From Bacillota bacterium (lineage in GTDB: Bacteria > Bacillota > Dethiobacteria > Dethiobacterales > Dethiobacteraceae): a DNA stretch of 53,549 nucleotides. A program made the translations under genes and the position numbers. The first letter of the stretch is position 1, and the number at the start of each line of letters is the position of its first letter. The DNA lies in contig QLUR01000018.1 of NCBI GenBank assembly GCA_018725565.1, positions 1 to 53,549 of the forward strand, read 5' to 3'. This document shows positions 16,145 to 24,921 of the stretch, in pieces. The notes beneath the pieces were generated by a model. The model was not told the origin of the DNA. It made no database searches and saw only the letters and a list, made by a program, of their open reading frames with translations.

Positions 16145-17326
16145 ATGCTGCCGGTTGAAATCAAAGAAAATGTTTACTGGCTCGGCGTACTTGACTGGAA
16201 CATCCGTTACTTTCACGGCGCCACCTATTCCACTAACCGCGGTACGACTTATAATTCTTACCTGCTGCTGGATGAAGCCCCCACACTGATCGATACTTGT
16301 TTCACCCCATTTGCCGGGGAACTGCTTACTGCTCTGCGCCGCCTGCTTGATCCGCAAAAATTGCGCTATGTGGTTGTCAATCATGTGGAAACAGACCACT
16401 CCGGAGCCCTGCCCGCTGTGATGGAGGCATCTCCGCAAGCCCAGATCATTTGTTCCGCCAAAGCAGCACCGGCGCTGGAGAAACTGTTCGGCGGCAACTG
16501 GCCGAAGCAGGTGGTCAAAACTGGAGATGCCATTTCCATCGGCCGCAGGACGCTCACCTTCATTGAGGCCCCCATGCTCCACTGGCCGGACAGTATGTTT
16601 ACCTATGTGCCGGAAGAGAAGCTGCTGCTGCCCAACGACGCCTTCGGACAACACCTGTGCAGTTCAACGCGCTTTGACGACGACACAGACGCTGCTGTTA
16701 TCATGCAGGAAGCGCAGAAATATTATGCCAATATCCTGCTGCCCTTCGGTCCCCTGGTCCTCAAAAAAATTACAGAAATCGTCAAAATGAAACTGGCTAT
16801 AGAAATGATTGCCCCAAGCCACGGTATTATCTGGCGTAAAGACCCTGGGAAAATAATCGACGCTTACGTTAGCTGGGCCAAAGGAGAAAACAAAAACAAA
16901 GCAGTCATTGCCTATGAAACAATTTGGGGCAGTACGGAGAAAATGGCCCACGCCATATTAGAAGGACTGGTACAGGGCGGGATGGAGGCAAGACTCTATA
17001 AAATGTCTGCCAGCGATGCAAGCGAAGTGATCGCCGACTTGCTCGACGCCGAGTTGCTGGTAGTAGGCTCTCCTACCATGAACCGCGACTTCCTGCCTAA
17101 GCTTTCACCTTTTCTGGATGACCTGGCCGCCCTGAAACCAAGGAACAAGCGGGCCGCCTTATTCAGTTCTTCAGGCTGGAGTGGCGGAGCAGTCACAGAG
17201 TTGACAGGGAGAATAACCAAGGCCGGCCTAACTGTTGCAGACAGCCTGGAAATATTTTGGGCGCCCAGCGCTTCAGAGCTTGAAAATTGCCGGCAGTTCG
17301 GGCTGCGCCTTGCTGGCAGGAATTAA
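16145..17326 (+). CDS. Flavodiiron protein (oxygen/NO reductase, FprA type)
   Basis: Reduces oxygen to water or NO to N2O using a beta-lactamase-like diiron domain (1-250) and an FMN flavodoxin domain (about 255-393), protecting anaerobes. The diiron ligands are clear: H80-x-E82-x-D84-H85 in NHVETDHSG, His in MLHWPDSMF, Asp in [10 protein letters not shown] and His in PSHGIIWR. The FMN loop is [12 protein letters not shown]. Electrons come from rubredoxin or coenzyme-specific donors, none of which is adjacent. ATG 16145 follows AGAGGAGGT; an ATG at 16109 has no signal. The stop overlaps that of the convergent transketolase gene. Confidence 0.95.
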   Translation: MLPVEIKENVYWLGVLDWNIRYFHGATYSTNRGTTYNSYLLLDEAPTLIDTCFTPFAGELLTALRRLLDPQKLRYVVVNHVETDHSGALPAVMEASPQAQIICSAKAAPALEKLFGGNWPKQVVKTGDAISIGRRTLTFIEAPMLHWPDSMFTYVPEEKLLLPNDAFGQHLCSSTRFDDDTDAAVIMQEAQKYYANILLPFGPLVLKKITEIVKMKLAIEMIAPSHGIIWRKDPGKIIDAYVSWAKGENKNKAVIAYETIWGSTEKMAHAILEGLVQGGMEARLYKMSASDASEVIADLLDAELLVVGSPTMNRDFLPKLSPFLDDLAALKPRNKRAALFSSSGWSGGAVTELTGRITKAGLTVADSLEIFWAPSASELENCRQFGLRLAGRN

Positions 17327-17340
17327 CCTGCCAGCAAGGC
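17307..17340. terminator. Palindrome spanning two convergent stop codons
   Basis: Perfect 14-base stem GCCTTGCTGGCAGG/CCTGCCAGCAAGGC with loop AATTAA. The loop supplies the TAA stop of both convergent genes (17324-17326 on +, 17325-17323 on -), and the stem encodes the last residues of both (LAGRN and ALLAG). There is no T-run, so it may act as a bidirectional mRNA 3' end barrier rather than a classical terminator. Confidence 0.6.
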
Positions 17341-19308
17341 ACGTGCCCTTTCAACTATTCTCTCCACCGTAAAGCCGTATTTCTCCATCAGCACCTCGCC
17401 GGGCGCTGAAGCGCCAAAATGGTCCAGGCCAATCACAGCCCCCTCCGCGCCGGTAAAGCGCTCCCAGCCCAGCGGCAGCGCCGCTTCCACGGCAAGCCGT
17501 TTTTTTACCCGTTGCGGCAGCACTTCTTCCTGGTACTCCGGCGGCTCAGCCAGGAACAGTTCAAAGCTCATCATACTGACAACCCGGGCAGAAACTCCTG
17601 CGCTGCTTAATTCCTGCCAGACCTGGTCAACAAGCTGCACTTCCGAGCCGCTGGCCAGCAGGATCAGGTCAGGATTATCGCCCTTTTCCCGGCGTAGAAT
17701 ATAGCCCCCCCTGGCTGCCTGGGGGCCGGTGCCGTCCAGTTGTGGTAGGTTTTGCCTTGACAGGACCAGAGCAGTAGGCCCGTCTGTTCTGCGGAGCGCC
17801 GCCAGCCAAGCGGCTGCCGTTTCGCGGCCGTCGGCAGGGCGCAGCACATGCAGTTGCGGGATGATCCGCAGGGAGGCCAGCTGTTCCACTGGCTGGTGCG
17901 TAGGGCCGTCCTCGCCCACAGCGATACTGTCATGGGTAAATACGTACACGACCGGCAGCTTCATCAGCGCCGCCAGCCTGATAGCAGGCCGCATATAGTC
18001 CGCGAACACCAAAAAGGTGGCTCCGTACGGGCGGCACCCGCCGTGCAGCGCCAGACCGTTTAAAACAGCAGCCATGGCGTGTTCCCGCACGCCGAAAAAG
18101 ATATTGTTGCCATTGTAGCCTGGAGGCTGAAAATCACTGCTGTTTTTCAGGTAGGTCTTGGTGGAAGCGTTCAGGTCAGCAGAACCGCCCAGCAGGTTGG
18201 TCAGGTGACGGGCCAGAAGCTGCAGTACCTGTCCCGATGAGACACGTGTTGCCGCCGGCTGAGGATGCTGCCAGAGCAACGGCTCGCGCTCCAGCTCTTC
18301 CGGTAGTTCCAGCGACTGCCAGGCGGCAAAGCGTGCCGCCTCCTCCGGGTATCGCCGCCGGTAGTCGGCGTACAGCGCCTCCCAGGCCAGCCTGTGCTGC
18401 TCCAGCCCCTTCCTGACGGAATCAAAATGCTCCCGCACCTCCGGCGGCACAAAGAATGACGGTTCAAGCGGCCAGCCCAGCTTCTCCTTTGCCAGACGCG
18501 TCTCTTCCGTCCCCAGGGGAGCGCCGTGGGCCTCTGCTGTGCCCTGTTTGCCCGGGCTGCCGTAGCCGATCTCAGTGCGAACCATAAGCAGCGAGGGCCG
18601 GGCTAGGTCGCTTCTGGCGAGTTTTATCGCCTCCGCGACAGTCTCTTGGTCTGTGCCGTCATTAACTTGCAGTACCTGCCAGCCGTATGCCGCAAACCTT
18701 CGGGCCACATCTTCGGTAAAGGTAATCGCGGTGCTGCCGTCAATTGTGATACGGTTGTCGTCGTACAGGCAAATCAACCGGCCGAGTTTAAGGTGGCCGG
18801 CTAAAGAAGCGGCTTCCGCCGTTACCCCCTCCATCAGGCAGCCGTCACCGCAATAAACATATGTATAGTGGTCCATAAGATTATACCCGGGCCGGTTAAA
18901 TTCAGCCGCCAGCCGCCGCTCGGCGACGGCCATCCCAACTGCGTTGGCAAACCCTTGCCCGAGCGGACCGGTAGTAGTTTCCACCCCCGGAGTGTGCCCG
19001 TACTCCGGATGACCTGGCGTCATGCTTCCCCACTGGCGGAAGCTCTTTATTTCCTCAAGCGGCAGGTCATATCCGGACAGATGGAGCAACGCATACAGCA
19101 GCATGGAGCCGTGCCCTGCCGACAGGATAAAGCGATCCCGGTCCGGCCAATGCGGAGCAGACGGGCTGTGCCGGAGAAATCGCGTCCAAAGCACATAAGC
19201 CATGGGCGCACCGCCCATCGGCAGTCCAGGGTGTCCGGAGGCGGCAGCTTCCACCGCATCCACCGCCAAAAACCTTAACGTATTGACAGCCAGTTCGGCA
19301 ACTCTCAT
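17323..19308 (-). CDS. tkt: Transketolase
   Basis: Thiamine-diphosphate enzyme moving two-carbon units between sugar phosphates in the pentose phosphate pathway. The 661-residue single chain is full length. Landmarks: [18 protein letters not shown] near the start, [14 protein letters not shown], the ThDP/metal motif CGDGCLMEG...DDNRITIDG around 155-190, and the transketolase signature [12 protein letters not shown] in the second half. The ATG at 19308 follows GGAGG-AAAGAA. The last codons lie in the palindrome shared with the convergent flavodiiron gene. It stands apart from other pentose-phosphate genes here. Confidence 0.95.
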   Translation of the reverse strand: MRVAELAVNTLRFLAVDAVEAAASGHPGLPMGGAPMAYVLWTRFLRHSPSAPHWPDRDRFILSAGHGSMLLYALLHLSGYDLPLEEIKSFRQWGSMTPGHPEYGHTPGVETTTGPLGQGFANAVGMAVAERRLAAEFNRPGYNLMDHYTYVYCGDGCLMEGVTAEAASLAGHLKLGRLICLYDDNRITIDGSTAITFTEDVARRFAAYGWQVLQVNDGTDQETVAEAIKLARSDLARPSLLMVRTEIGYGSPGKQGTAEAHGAPLGTEETRLAKEKLGWPLEPSFFVPPEVREHFDSVRKGLEQHRLAWEALYADYRRRYPEEAARFAAWQSLELPEELEREPLLWQHPQPAATRVSSGQVLQLLARHLTNLLGGSADLNASTKTYLKNSSDFQPPGYNGNNIFFGVREHAMAAVLNGLALHGGCRPYGATFLVFADYMRPAIRLAALMKLPVVYVFTHDSIAVGEDGPTHQPVEQLASLRIIPQLHVLRPADGRETAAAWLAALRRTDGPTALVLSRQNLPQLDGTGPQAARGGYILRREKGDNPDLILLASGSEVQLVDQVWQELSSAGVSARVVSMMSFELFLAEPPEYQEEVLPQRVKKRLAVEAALPLGWERFTGAEGAVIGLDHFGASAPGEVLMEKYGFTVERIVERARALLAG

Positions 19309-19353
19309 TTCTTTCCTCCAAAAATTGTCGGGGCAAAAATTCCTGACAACCGC

Positions 19354-19926
19354 TTACTTCAGACGCAGGATTATTTTACCCACATTTTCGGCAAAGCGCA
19401 ACAACGTAGTCATGCCCTCCCCGTCCTGCAGGGCCTCTCCCGGCTTTTTGCCGTACAGGATGTTCCAATAGGTTGACCCGGGAACAATCATTTCATTTAT
19501 AAAGAAAAACATCAATAATTCCTGAATGACGGACGTAGCGCCTCCTCGCCGGTTAACCGCTACCGGGCCGCCCACCTTCCAGGACAGAAACTTGTCATTA
19601 TTGTAAGAAAGCATGCCGACACGCTGCAACAGGTTCAGCAAGTCACCCCGCGCCGTTCCGAAATAAACGGGGGAGCCGACAATCAGGCCGCGGGCGGCAC
19701 GTATTTTGCCGGCGATTTCGTTCAAGTCATCGTCAAGGGAGCAAATCCCGCTGCCCAGGCACTTATAGCAGGCCACACAGGAAGCAACCGGCCTTCCGGC
19801 CAGGCCTATCACTTCAGTTTCGAGTCCCAGCTCCTCCAGCCTGTCGGCACATCTTTCCAGCACCAGTGCCGTATTACCGTCTTTTCTCGGACTGCCGGAT
19901 ATCAGCAGTACTTTTTCCGGTTTCAA
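19354..19926 (-). CDS. NADPH-dependent FMN reductase / iron-sulfur flavoprotein-like
   Basis: A 190-residue flavodoxin-fold protein. SGSPRKDGNTA at the start is the FMN phosphate loop, and GSPVYFGTARGDL is the second FMN motif. The segment CVACYKCLGSGIC has four Cys in the compact spacing of archaeal/clostridial iron-sulfur flavoproteins, which may bind a [4Fe-4S] cluster. Likely function is electron transfer or reduction of small molecules; partner unknown. The start is TTG 19926, behind GGGAGAG. It lies between the transketolase and the CBS-ACT genes, with short gaps, and may be part of that operon. Confidence 0.85.
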   Translation of the reverse strand: MKPEKVLLISGSPRKDGNTALVLERCADRLEELGLETEVIGLAGRPVASCVACYKCLGSGICSLDDDLNEIAGKIRAARGLIVGSPVYFGTARGDLLNLLQRVGMLSYNNDKFLSWKVGGPVAVNRRGGATSVIQELLMFFFINEMIVPGSTYWNILYGKKPGEALQDGEGMTTLLRFAENVGKIILRLK

Positions 19927-19970
19927 CTTACTCTCCCTTCCCCTGGCCTGCTGTCGCTGGCAGCGCCCTT

Positions 19971-20639
19971 TCAGCTCTTCTGCCCATTGCCATTTTCACA
20001 TGTGTGTACGACTCGGTAACCTTTTTCACGCAACATATCCAGTAACAAGCCCGTATTGCTGCAGCCCTGCAGGCGCCAGACGGACAGCCCGACGTTTTTC
20101 CCTGGTTCGCTGGGCAGCACTGCCACGCTGACCACGTTTACCGCGGAACTGCGGAAAACTTCGGCTACCTCCGCCAGGGTGCCCTGGCGGTCTGGCAACT
20201 CCAGCGTCAGCCTCAAACCGCCGCGGTTTACACCTAGCATTTCGAGAAATGCGGTGAAAATATCAGTTTCAGTGATTATGCCGACCAGCATCCCATTACT
20301 GACAACCGGCAGCCCGCCCAGCCGGTGCTCCCGCATTAACTTTGCTGCTTCATCAATGGGGGTTTCCGGGGAAATGGTCACCACCTTTTTAGCCATCACG
20401 TCTTTGACGGGCAGCCTGGCCAACAGATAGTTCAGTTCCCAGATGCTTAAAGAAGTAGCCGGTGAAGGAGAAGCACGTACCAGGTCAAGCAGGGTGACAA
20501 TACCAACCATGCGGTCTTTGTCAATTACAGGCAACCGGCGGATACCTTTCTTTTCCATCAGTGACAGCGCATCAGGAATAGTAGTTTCTGGAGTAATGGT
20601 GACTATTGGTGCAGACATCCTGTCTTTGACCAGCATCAT
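19971..20639 (-). CDS. CBS-pair plus ACT domain protein (AcuB-like)
   Basis: A 222-residue sensory protein: two CBS repeats (about 1-60 and 75-135) that usually bind adenine nucleotides, then an ACT domain (about 142-205, starting LRLTLELPDRQGTLAEVAE). This arrangement and size match Bacillus AcuB, whose role in acetoin/acetate use is poorly understood. Possible partners here are the AcuC-like deacetylase at 36982 and acetyl-CoA synthetase at 49667; the link is inferred. AAAGGAG precedes two adjacent ATG codons (20639, 20636), either of which may start translation. The last residues are a polar tail. Confidence 0.85.
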   Translation of the reverse strand: MMLVKDRMSAPIVTITPETTIPDALSLMEKKGIRRLPVIDKDRMVGIVTLLDLVRASPSPATSLSIWELNYLLARLPVKDVMAKKVVTISPETPIDEAAKLMREHRLGGLPVVSNGMLVGIITETDIFTAFLEMLGVNRGGLRLTLELPDRQGTLAEVAEVFRSSAVNVVSVAVLPSEPGKNVGLSVWRLQGCSNTGLLLDMLREKGYRVVHTCENGNGQKS

Positions 20640-20750
20640 TCTGCTCCTTTGGCTTTTTCTTTATTTTAACAGGAATTAAGTAGTCTGTGAAGAAGCCACA
20701 GGAAGGACTTTTTGTTCTGCTAATGAATTATTTTGGTTGGAGGGATGAAG

Positions 20751-21278
20751 ATGATTGTTGACAGCCGGGAAATGGAACAAAAAGCCGTTATGGAAGTAGC
20801 TGCCCTGATGTGCCTCGCGGCCAGGACATCTCCGAAAGGTCGCGGCACCGATAATCTTTTATGCCGGGTGCTCAGTGGTAAAGACCTTGAGCAGCTGGCT
20901 GCCGAGATGAAACGATATGGTGAAGAACATGGGCTCCCGTTTTTTGTCCGCGACAGCGGCAACATGTCACGCACCCAGGCGGTGGTGCTCATTGGCACCC
21001 GCCTGAATAGGCTGGGTCTCCAATCCTGCAATTTCTGCGGACACGAAGGTTGTCAGGAGGCAGAAAAAGCCGGTGTGCGCTGTGCTTTTAATGCCGGCGA
21101 CCTTGGTATCGCCATCGGGTCAGCCGTCAGCGTCGCGGCAAACCACCGGGCCGACTGCCGTGTGATGTATACTGTCGGCAGGGCCGCGCTTAATCTGGGC
21201 TTACTCGGGGAGGAGGTAAAAATCGCTTTTGGAATACCTTTATCCGCCAGCGGTAAAAACCCCTATTTTGACCGCTAA
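20751..21278 (+). CDS. Ferredoxin-domain-containing DUF2148 protein
   Basis: A 175-residue protein of the DUF2148 family, common in anaerobic Clostridia and archaea. It starts with an alpha-helical segment (VAALMCLAARTSPKGRG), and the central CNFCGHEGCQEAEKAGVRC has four Cys that could bind an Fe-S cluster. The Gly/Ala-rich part after it (GDLGIAIGSAVSVAANH) is typical. Function is unknown; I infer a redox role. ATG 20751 is chosen because GGAGGG (20739-20744) stands six bases before it; ATG 20745 is too close to that signal. It is transcribed between two CBS genes read the other way. Confidence 0.85.
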   Translation: MIVDSREMEQKAVMEVAALMCLAARTSPKGRGTDNLLCRVLSGKDLEQLAAEMKRYGEEHGLPFFVRDSGNMSRTQAVVLIGTRLNRLGLQSCNFCGHEGCQEAEKAGVRCAFNAGDLGIAIGSAVSVAANHRADCRVMYTVGRAALNLGLLGEEVKIAFGIPLSASGKNPYFDR

Positions 21279-21287
21279 GCTTACAAA

Positions 21288-21758
21288 TCAGGTTTCCGTT
21301 TCAGCCATGAATTTGACCAAGTCAGCCCTGGTAATAACACCGGTTAGCCTGTTGTTCTGATTGACGACCGGCACACGGTTGATTTTTCGTTTTATCAACA
21401 GCTTCGCAATATCGGAAATAGGCGTTTCTTCGCTGACCGTATAGACCTTTTTGGTCATCACCATTTCGATAGGCGTCCGGTGTAAAATATCAAAACCCTG
21501 GCGGATACTTACTATGTCATCTGACTCGCAGTATGGTAAGATCCAAAACGAACCGCTCGTTTTGGGCAACACCTGTTTGAGGTGGGAATAGCGCATGATA
21601 TCTGTCCCTGAAATGACACCGACAACTCTGCCTTCATCGTCGATTACGGGAAGTCCGCTCACATTATGTTTGGCAAGTAAGTCAAGAGCTTCTTTGACAG
21701 TTTGGTTTCTTTTGACCGTAATTGTTAAAACAGACATTATATCCCGGGCTATAAACAT
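21288..21758 (-). CDS. CBS-domain pair protein
   Basis: A 156-residue stand-alone Bateman module: CBS1 (about 5-60, VSGLPVIDDEGRVVGVIS) and CBS2 (about 95-152, RVPVVNQNNRLTGVIT), joined by a 35-residue linker with FWILPYCESDD. Such proteins sense AMP/ATP or SAM and regulate a partner. No partner is fused and none is certain. Ribosome binding site AAGGAGG is eight bases before ATG 21758. It is one of three CBS proteins within 4 kb (the others at 19971 and 22131). Confidence 0.9.
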   Translation of the reverse strand: MFIARDIMSVLTITVKRNQTVKEALDLLAKHNVSGLPVIDDEGRVVGVISGTDIMRYSHLKQVLPKTSGSFWILPYCESDDIVSIRQGFDILHRTPIEMVMTKKVYTVSEETPISDIAKLLIKRKINRVPVVNQNNRLTGVITRADLVKFMAETET

Positions 21759-22130
21759 GGTTAAAACCTCCTTAAGTAAATGTAGTGCGATAATTATCAG
21801 GCGATAATGATATGCCTATTCTGCAAAAGCCGAAGAAATCCTACCACTTGGCGAATAGTATTACTTAAACATTTCGTTTCTGCCTAAATGCCGTATGAAA
21901 ATCAGCACATATTCGCTTTGTTGCACTATCTGCCACAGCTCTGGGCGCTATTTCGACCGTCTTGCGAAAAGAAATGTTCTGTTGTATAATTAAGAAATCG
22001 CAGCAGCAATTTTCAGAAAATATGTGCCGGGAGTTGATGCCAAATACCCGCTCAACAACAAGACAGTCAGTTCGCTGCAATAGAAATTCTTAAGAGAATC
22101 AACCCTTTTTATCTCCTGGACAACGAAACT
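21759..22130 (+). other. Divergent intergenic region upstream of the cNMP/CBS/DUF294 gene
   Basis: About 370 bases between divergent genes. It holds a plus-strand promoter (21962-21990). The last 93 bases (from 22038) stay open in the frame of the downstream protein and encode plausible family sequence, but with no standard start codon. I see no other gene. Confidence 0.6.
21962..21990 (+). promoter_or_regulatory. Promoter of the cNMP/CBS/DUF294 operon
   Basis: TTGCGA (21962-21967), 17-base spacer, perfect TATAAT (21985-21990). Transcription would start near 21997, leaving a 40-130 base leader depending on the true start codon. Confidence 0.7.
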
Positions 22131-23975
22131 TTGACCCAAGTGGCACAAAATACCGACCTGCGACATTACCTCAAAGGGTCGTACGTTTTTCGTCAGGGCG
22201 ATCAGTCTCGCCAGGCCTTGTTCATTATAGCCTACGGCTCTGCAGAAGTTGCCGTGCTGGATGAGCATGACAGGGAAACAGTGGCCGGGTTACGACAGGA
22301 AGGAGAGTTTTTTGGAGAAACTGTTTTTTTGTCTGAAGAGCCTTATCCGGGTTCTGTACGGGCGCTAAGTGACCTGACCTGCCTAGTTATCCCCCATAGG
22401 GTGTTTGAAGAGGTGCTTGCCCGGCAAGCTGATTTTTTGGCCCAGTTTAACCGCATCCTGGCCGAGAGGATGCGTGTTCTCTATCATTCGCTGGCCGCTG
22501 ATCCACGCGACAGCACTGAATTCCACGAACAACCAATGCACAAACGGATAGCGGACCTGATGTCTAAGCCGGTTTTGACCGCTTTCCCCAAAGAAGAGAT
22601 ACCTGAGCTGGCCAAAAGAATGGCTGCGCAAAATGTTTCCTCTCTGGTGATTATCAACGAAAAACAGAACCCCGTGGGCCTGGTAACTGAAAATGACCTT
22701 GTCAACAAAGTGCTGGCCAGAAGTGATCTGCCACAAAAACTTACGGCATCTGATATTATGAGCACTAACCTCCTCACGGTTGAACCGGCGGCGTTTTACT
22801 ATGAAGCGCTGTTAACAATGGTCAGGAATAAAGTCAAGCATCTGCTGGTGACCTCCGGTGATCGCTTGGAGGGAATTGTCACCATCCGGGATTTGGTTAC
22901 TTCGCGCAGCATGGGTGCCCTGAGCGTAGTTAACAGTATTGAAGCACAGAAAAATATTGAGGGACTGGCAAAAGCCAGCATGATGATAGACCGGGTCCTG
23001 CGGGCACTGCTTATGGAAAAGGCCGGCAGCAGAGAGATTTTGCAAATCATCACTGAATTGTATGATTGCCTGACCCGTAAAATAATTCAAGTCTGCGAAC
23101 TGGAGATGATTGCGGAAGGACACGGACAGCCGCCGGTAAGCTATTGCTGGATTACTATGGGCAGCAGCGGACGGCAGGAACAGTTTGTTAAGACTGACCA
23201 AGATAACGGGATAATCTATGAATACGTTCCAGAGGACAAACAAGCACAGACCGCAAAATATTTTCTTGCTTTAGGGGAAAAAGTGGTTGAAGGCCTTTAC
23301 CGGTGCGGCTTTGCCAAGTGCAAAGGAAACGTGATGGCCTCCAACCCACACTGGTGCCGCTCGTTTAATGAGTGGCGCGATGCTGTTAATGAGTGGGTCG
23401 ATGTGCTGAACCCGGGGAATGTACGACTGATGACGATATTTCTTGATTTCAGATATATTAGCGGCAAACAGAGCCTTTGCGACTTATTGCGGAATTTTGT
23501 GATAAGGAAATTTCAAAAGTCAGCTACGGCGCTGCGTTCGCTGGTCATGGATGACCTGGAGTACCGCGTCCCGCTTGGTATTTTCAAGCAGATTATAACA
23601 GAAAAAACCAAAGAACATCGTAATATGGTAAATTTAAAAACAGCGGCTTGTGTCCATGTGGTTGATTGCTTACGCGCGTATTCCCTGCGTGAAGGAATTC
23701 TTGAAACAAATACTTTTAAGCGCTTAGATATTCTTGCTAAAAGAAGAACATTTTCCGCTGATGTTGCCGAGTCGCTGTTCACAGCTTATGAAACCCTGAT
23801 GATGTTCAGAATCCGGCAAAGCGTACTGCAGCTAGACAAAGGTATGGAGCCGGACAACTACATTGCCCCGGGAGATTTGAACAAAAAGGAAAAAGTTGCT
23901 TTACGTGAAGCTTTTCTGGCGGTGGATTATCTGCAAATTTTAGCCGGACATTCCTTCTATTCCAATATCGGCTGA
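22131..23975 (+). CDS. cNMP-binding, CBS-pair, DUF294 nucleotidyltransferase-like protein
   Basis: A 614-residue cytoplasmic regulator. Order: cyclic-nucleotide-binding fold (about 1-110, GSYVFRQGDQSRQALFII), two CBS repeats (about 145-270), then DUF294 with a nucleotidyltransferase signature GSSGRQEQFVKTDQDNG near 345 (GS and DxD-type acids) and its C-terminal helical domain. The family may modify a partner by nucleotidyl transfer, but this is unproven. The TTG at 22131 is the first standard start, yet it lacks a ribosome binding site, and the same frame upstream reads ILKRINPFYLLDNE, which looks like the missing cNMP-domain start. The true N terminus is probably upstream by a rare start or across a frameshift. 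The next gene, an exonuclease, is a common partner of this family. Confidence 0.85.
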   Translation: MTQVAQNTDLRHYLKGSYVFRQGDQSRQALFIIAYGSAEVAVLDEHDRETVAGLRQEGEFFGETVFLSEEPYPGSVRALSDLTCLVIPHRVFEEVLARQADFLAQFNRILAERMRVLYHSLAADPRDSTEFHEQPMHKRIADLMSKPVLTAFPKEEIPELAKRMAAQNVSSLVIINEKQNPVGLVTENDLVNKVLARSDLPQKLTASDIMSTNLLTVEPAAFYYEALLTMVRNKVKHLLVTSGDRLEGIVTIRDLVTSRSMGALSVVNSIEAQKNIEGLAKASMMIDRVLRALLMEKAGSREILQIITELYDCLTRKIIQVCELEMIAEGHGQPPVSYCWITMGSSGRQEQFVKTDQDNGIIYEYVPEDKQAQTAKYFLALGEKVVEGLYRCGFAKCKGNVMASNPHWCRSFNEWRDAVNEWVDVLNPGNVRLMTIFLDFRYISGKQSLCDLLRNFVIRKFQKSATALRSLVMDDLEYRVPLGIFKQIITEKTKEHRNMVNLKTAACVHVVDCLRAYSLREGILETNTFKRLDILAKRRTFSADVAESLFTAYETLMMFRIRQSVLQLDKGMEPDNYIAPGDLNKKEKVALREAFLAVDYLQILAGHSFYSNIG

Positions 23976-23988
23976 CCGGAGGTAAAGC

Positions 23989-24786
23989 ATGGACAAAAAT
24001 AGTCCGATTTATTTGGAATCCCGCCCCTCACGCTGGCGGATAATCGCAAACCGCTTGCTCTACCGCTACTATAAAGCGCGCGCCGAAAAGAACGGTTTCA
24101 ATAACAACAGCTATCGCCCTGAACCGGCAGAAGCCAGCTTATTGGCGGAAAAATCGCAATTACTGAAGAAGGGCTTCAATTGGGAACAGCCGCTGCAAAG
24201 CAGCCGTTATATAGTCTTCGATACTGAAACTACTGGCTTTTATCCTTATCAGGGTGACGAGATAATTGCTGTCGGCGGAGTGCTGGTAGAAGACGGCGTC
24301 ATCCGGAATGAGCATGTTTTTCATGAACTGGTCAATCCATACAGGCCTATCCCTTCTTCTGTCACTGCCATTACCGGCATCACAGACGAAATGGTGGCCG
24401 ACAAACCAGGTATCTGCAGCGTTATCTGCAATTTTCTTGATTTTATCGGCGATGCGACCTTAGTGGCACATAATGCCGAATTTGACTTGGCCTTTATGAA
24501 TATTAAAATGAAATGGTACACGCAAACGGAAATCTGCAACCCAATTATTGATACCTATAAACTGTCCTATGCTTTTTACCCGGAACTTGATTCCCATGAT
24601 CTGGATTCGCTGCTAGGCTTTCACCAGGTAGAAATAAGAGAAAGGCATACGGCACTTGGTGACTCGTTATTGACCGCGCAAATATTTCTCCATTATTTGC
24701 AGGCAATGAAAGAAAAAGATATTAAAACCTTAAAACAGCTTCACTACTTTATTCACCTTAAAAATACGCTTGTCTTTTGTACGTAA
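23989..24786 (+). CDS. DnaQ-like 3'-5' exonuclease
   Basis: A 265-residue DEDD-type exonuclease related to DNA polymerase III epsilon. The catalytic acids are visible: Asp and Glu in FDTETTGF, Asp in HNAEFDLAF, and His-Asp in RHTALGDSLL (DEDDh subtype). The first 75 residues are a basic extension (LLYRYYKARAEK) outside the domain, unlike a minimal epsilon. Its location 13 bases after the DUF294 gene suggests joint regulation, rather than a role as the main replicative proofreader; the DnaE in this window is far away. ATG 23989 follows GGAGG. Confidence 0.9.
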   Translation: MDKNSPIYLESRPSRWRIIANRLLYRYYKARAEKNGFNNNSYRPEPAEASLLAEKSQLLKKGFNWEQPLQSSRYIVFDTETTGFYPYQGDEIIAVGGVLVEDGVIRNEHVFHELVNPYRPIPSSVTAITGITDEMVADKPGICSVICNFLDFIGDATLVAHNAEFDLAFMNIKMKWYTQTEICNPIIDTYKLSYAFYPELDSHDLDSLLGFHQVEIRERHTALGDSLLTAQIFLHYLQAMKEKDIKTLKQLHYFIHLKNTLVFCT

Positions 24787-24840
24787 TATTCACGCTATTC
24801 TATACTCGGCTGCAGAAATCCGTCCTGCAGTATAACTCTT

Positions 24841-24870
24841 GGCTCCGGTTTTCCGGAGCCGTTGCTTTTC
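24841..24870 (+). terminator. Terminator after the exonuclease gene
   Basis: Perfect eight-base stem GGCTCCGG/CCGGAGCC with a TTTT loop, followed by GTTGCTTTTC. It lies 55 bases past the stop. Confidence 0.7.
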
Positions 24871-24921
24871 CAAATGAAATCAAGTAAAATTTAGACAGTT
24901 TATTAAAGGAGGTGATCGGCA

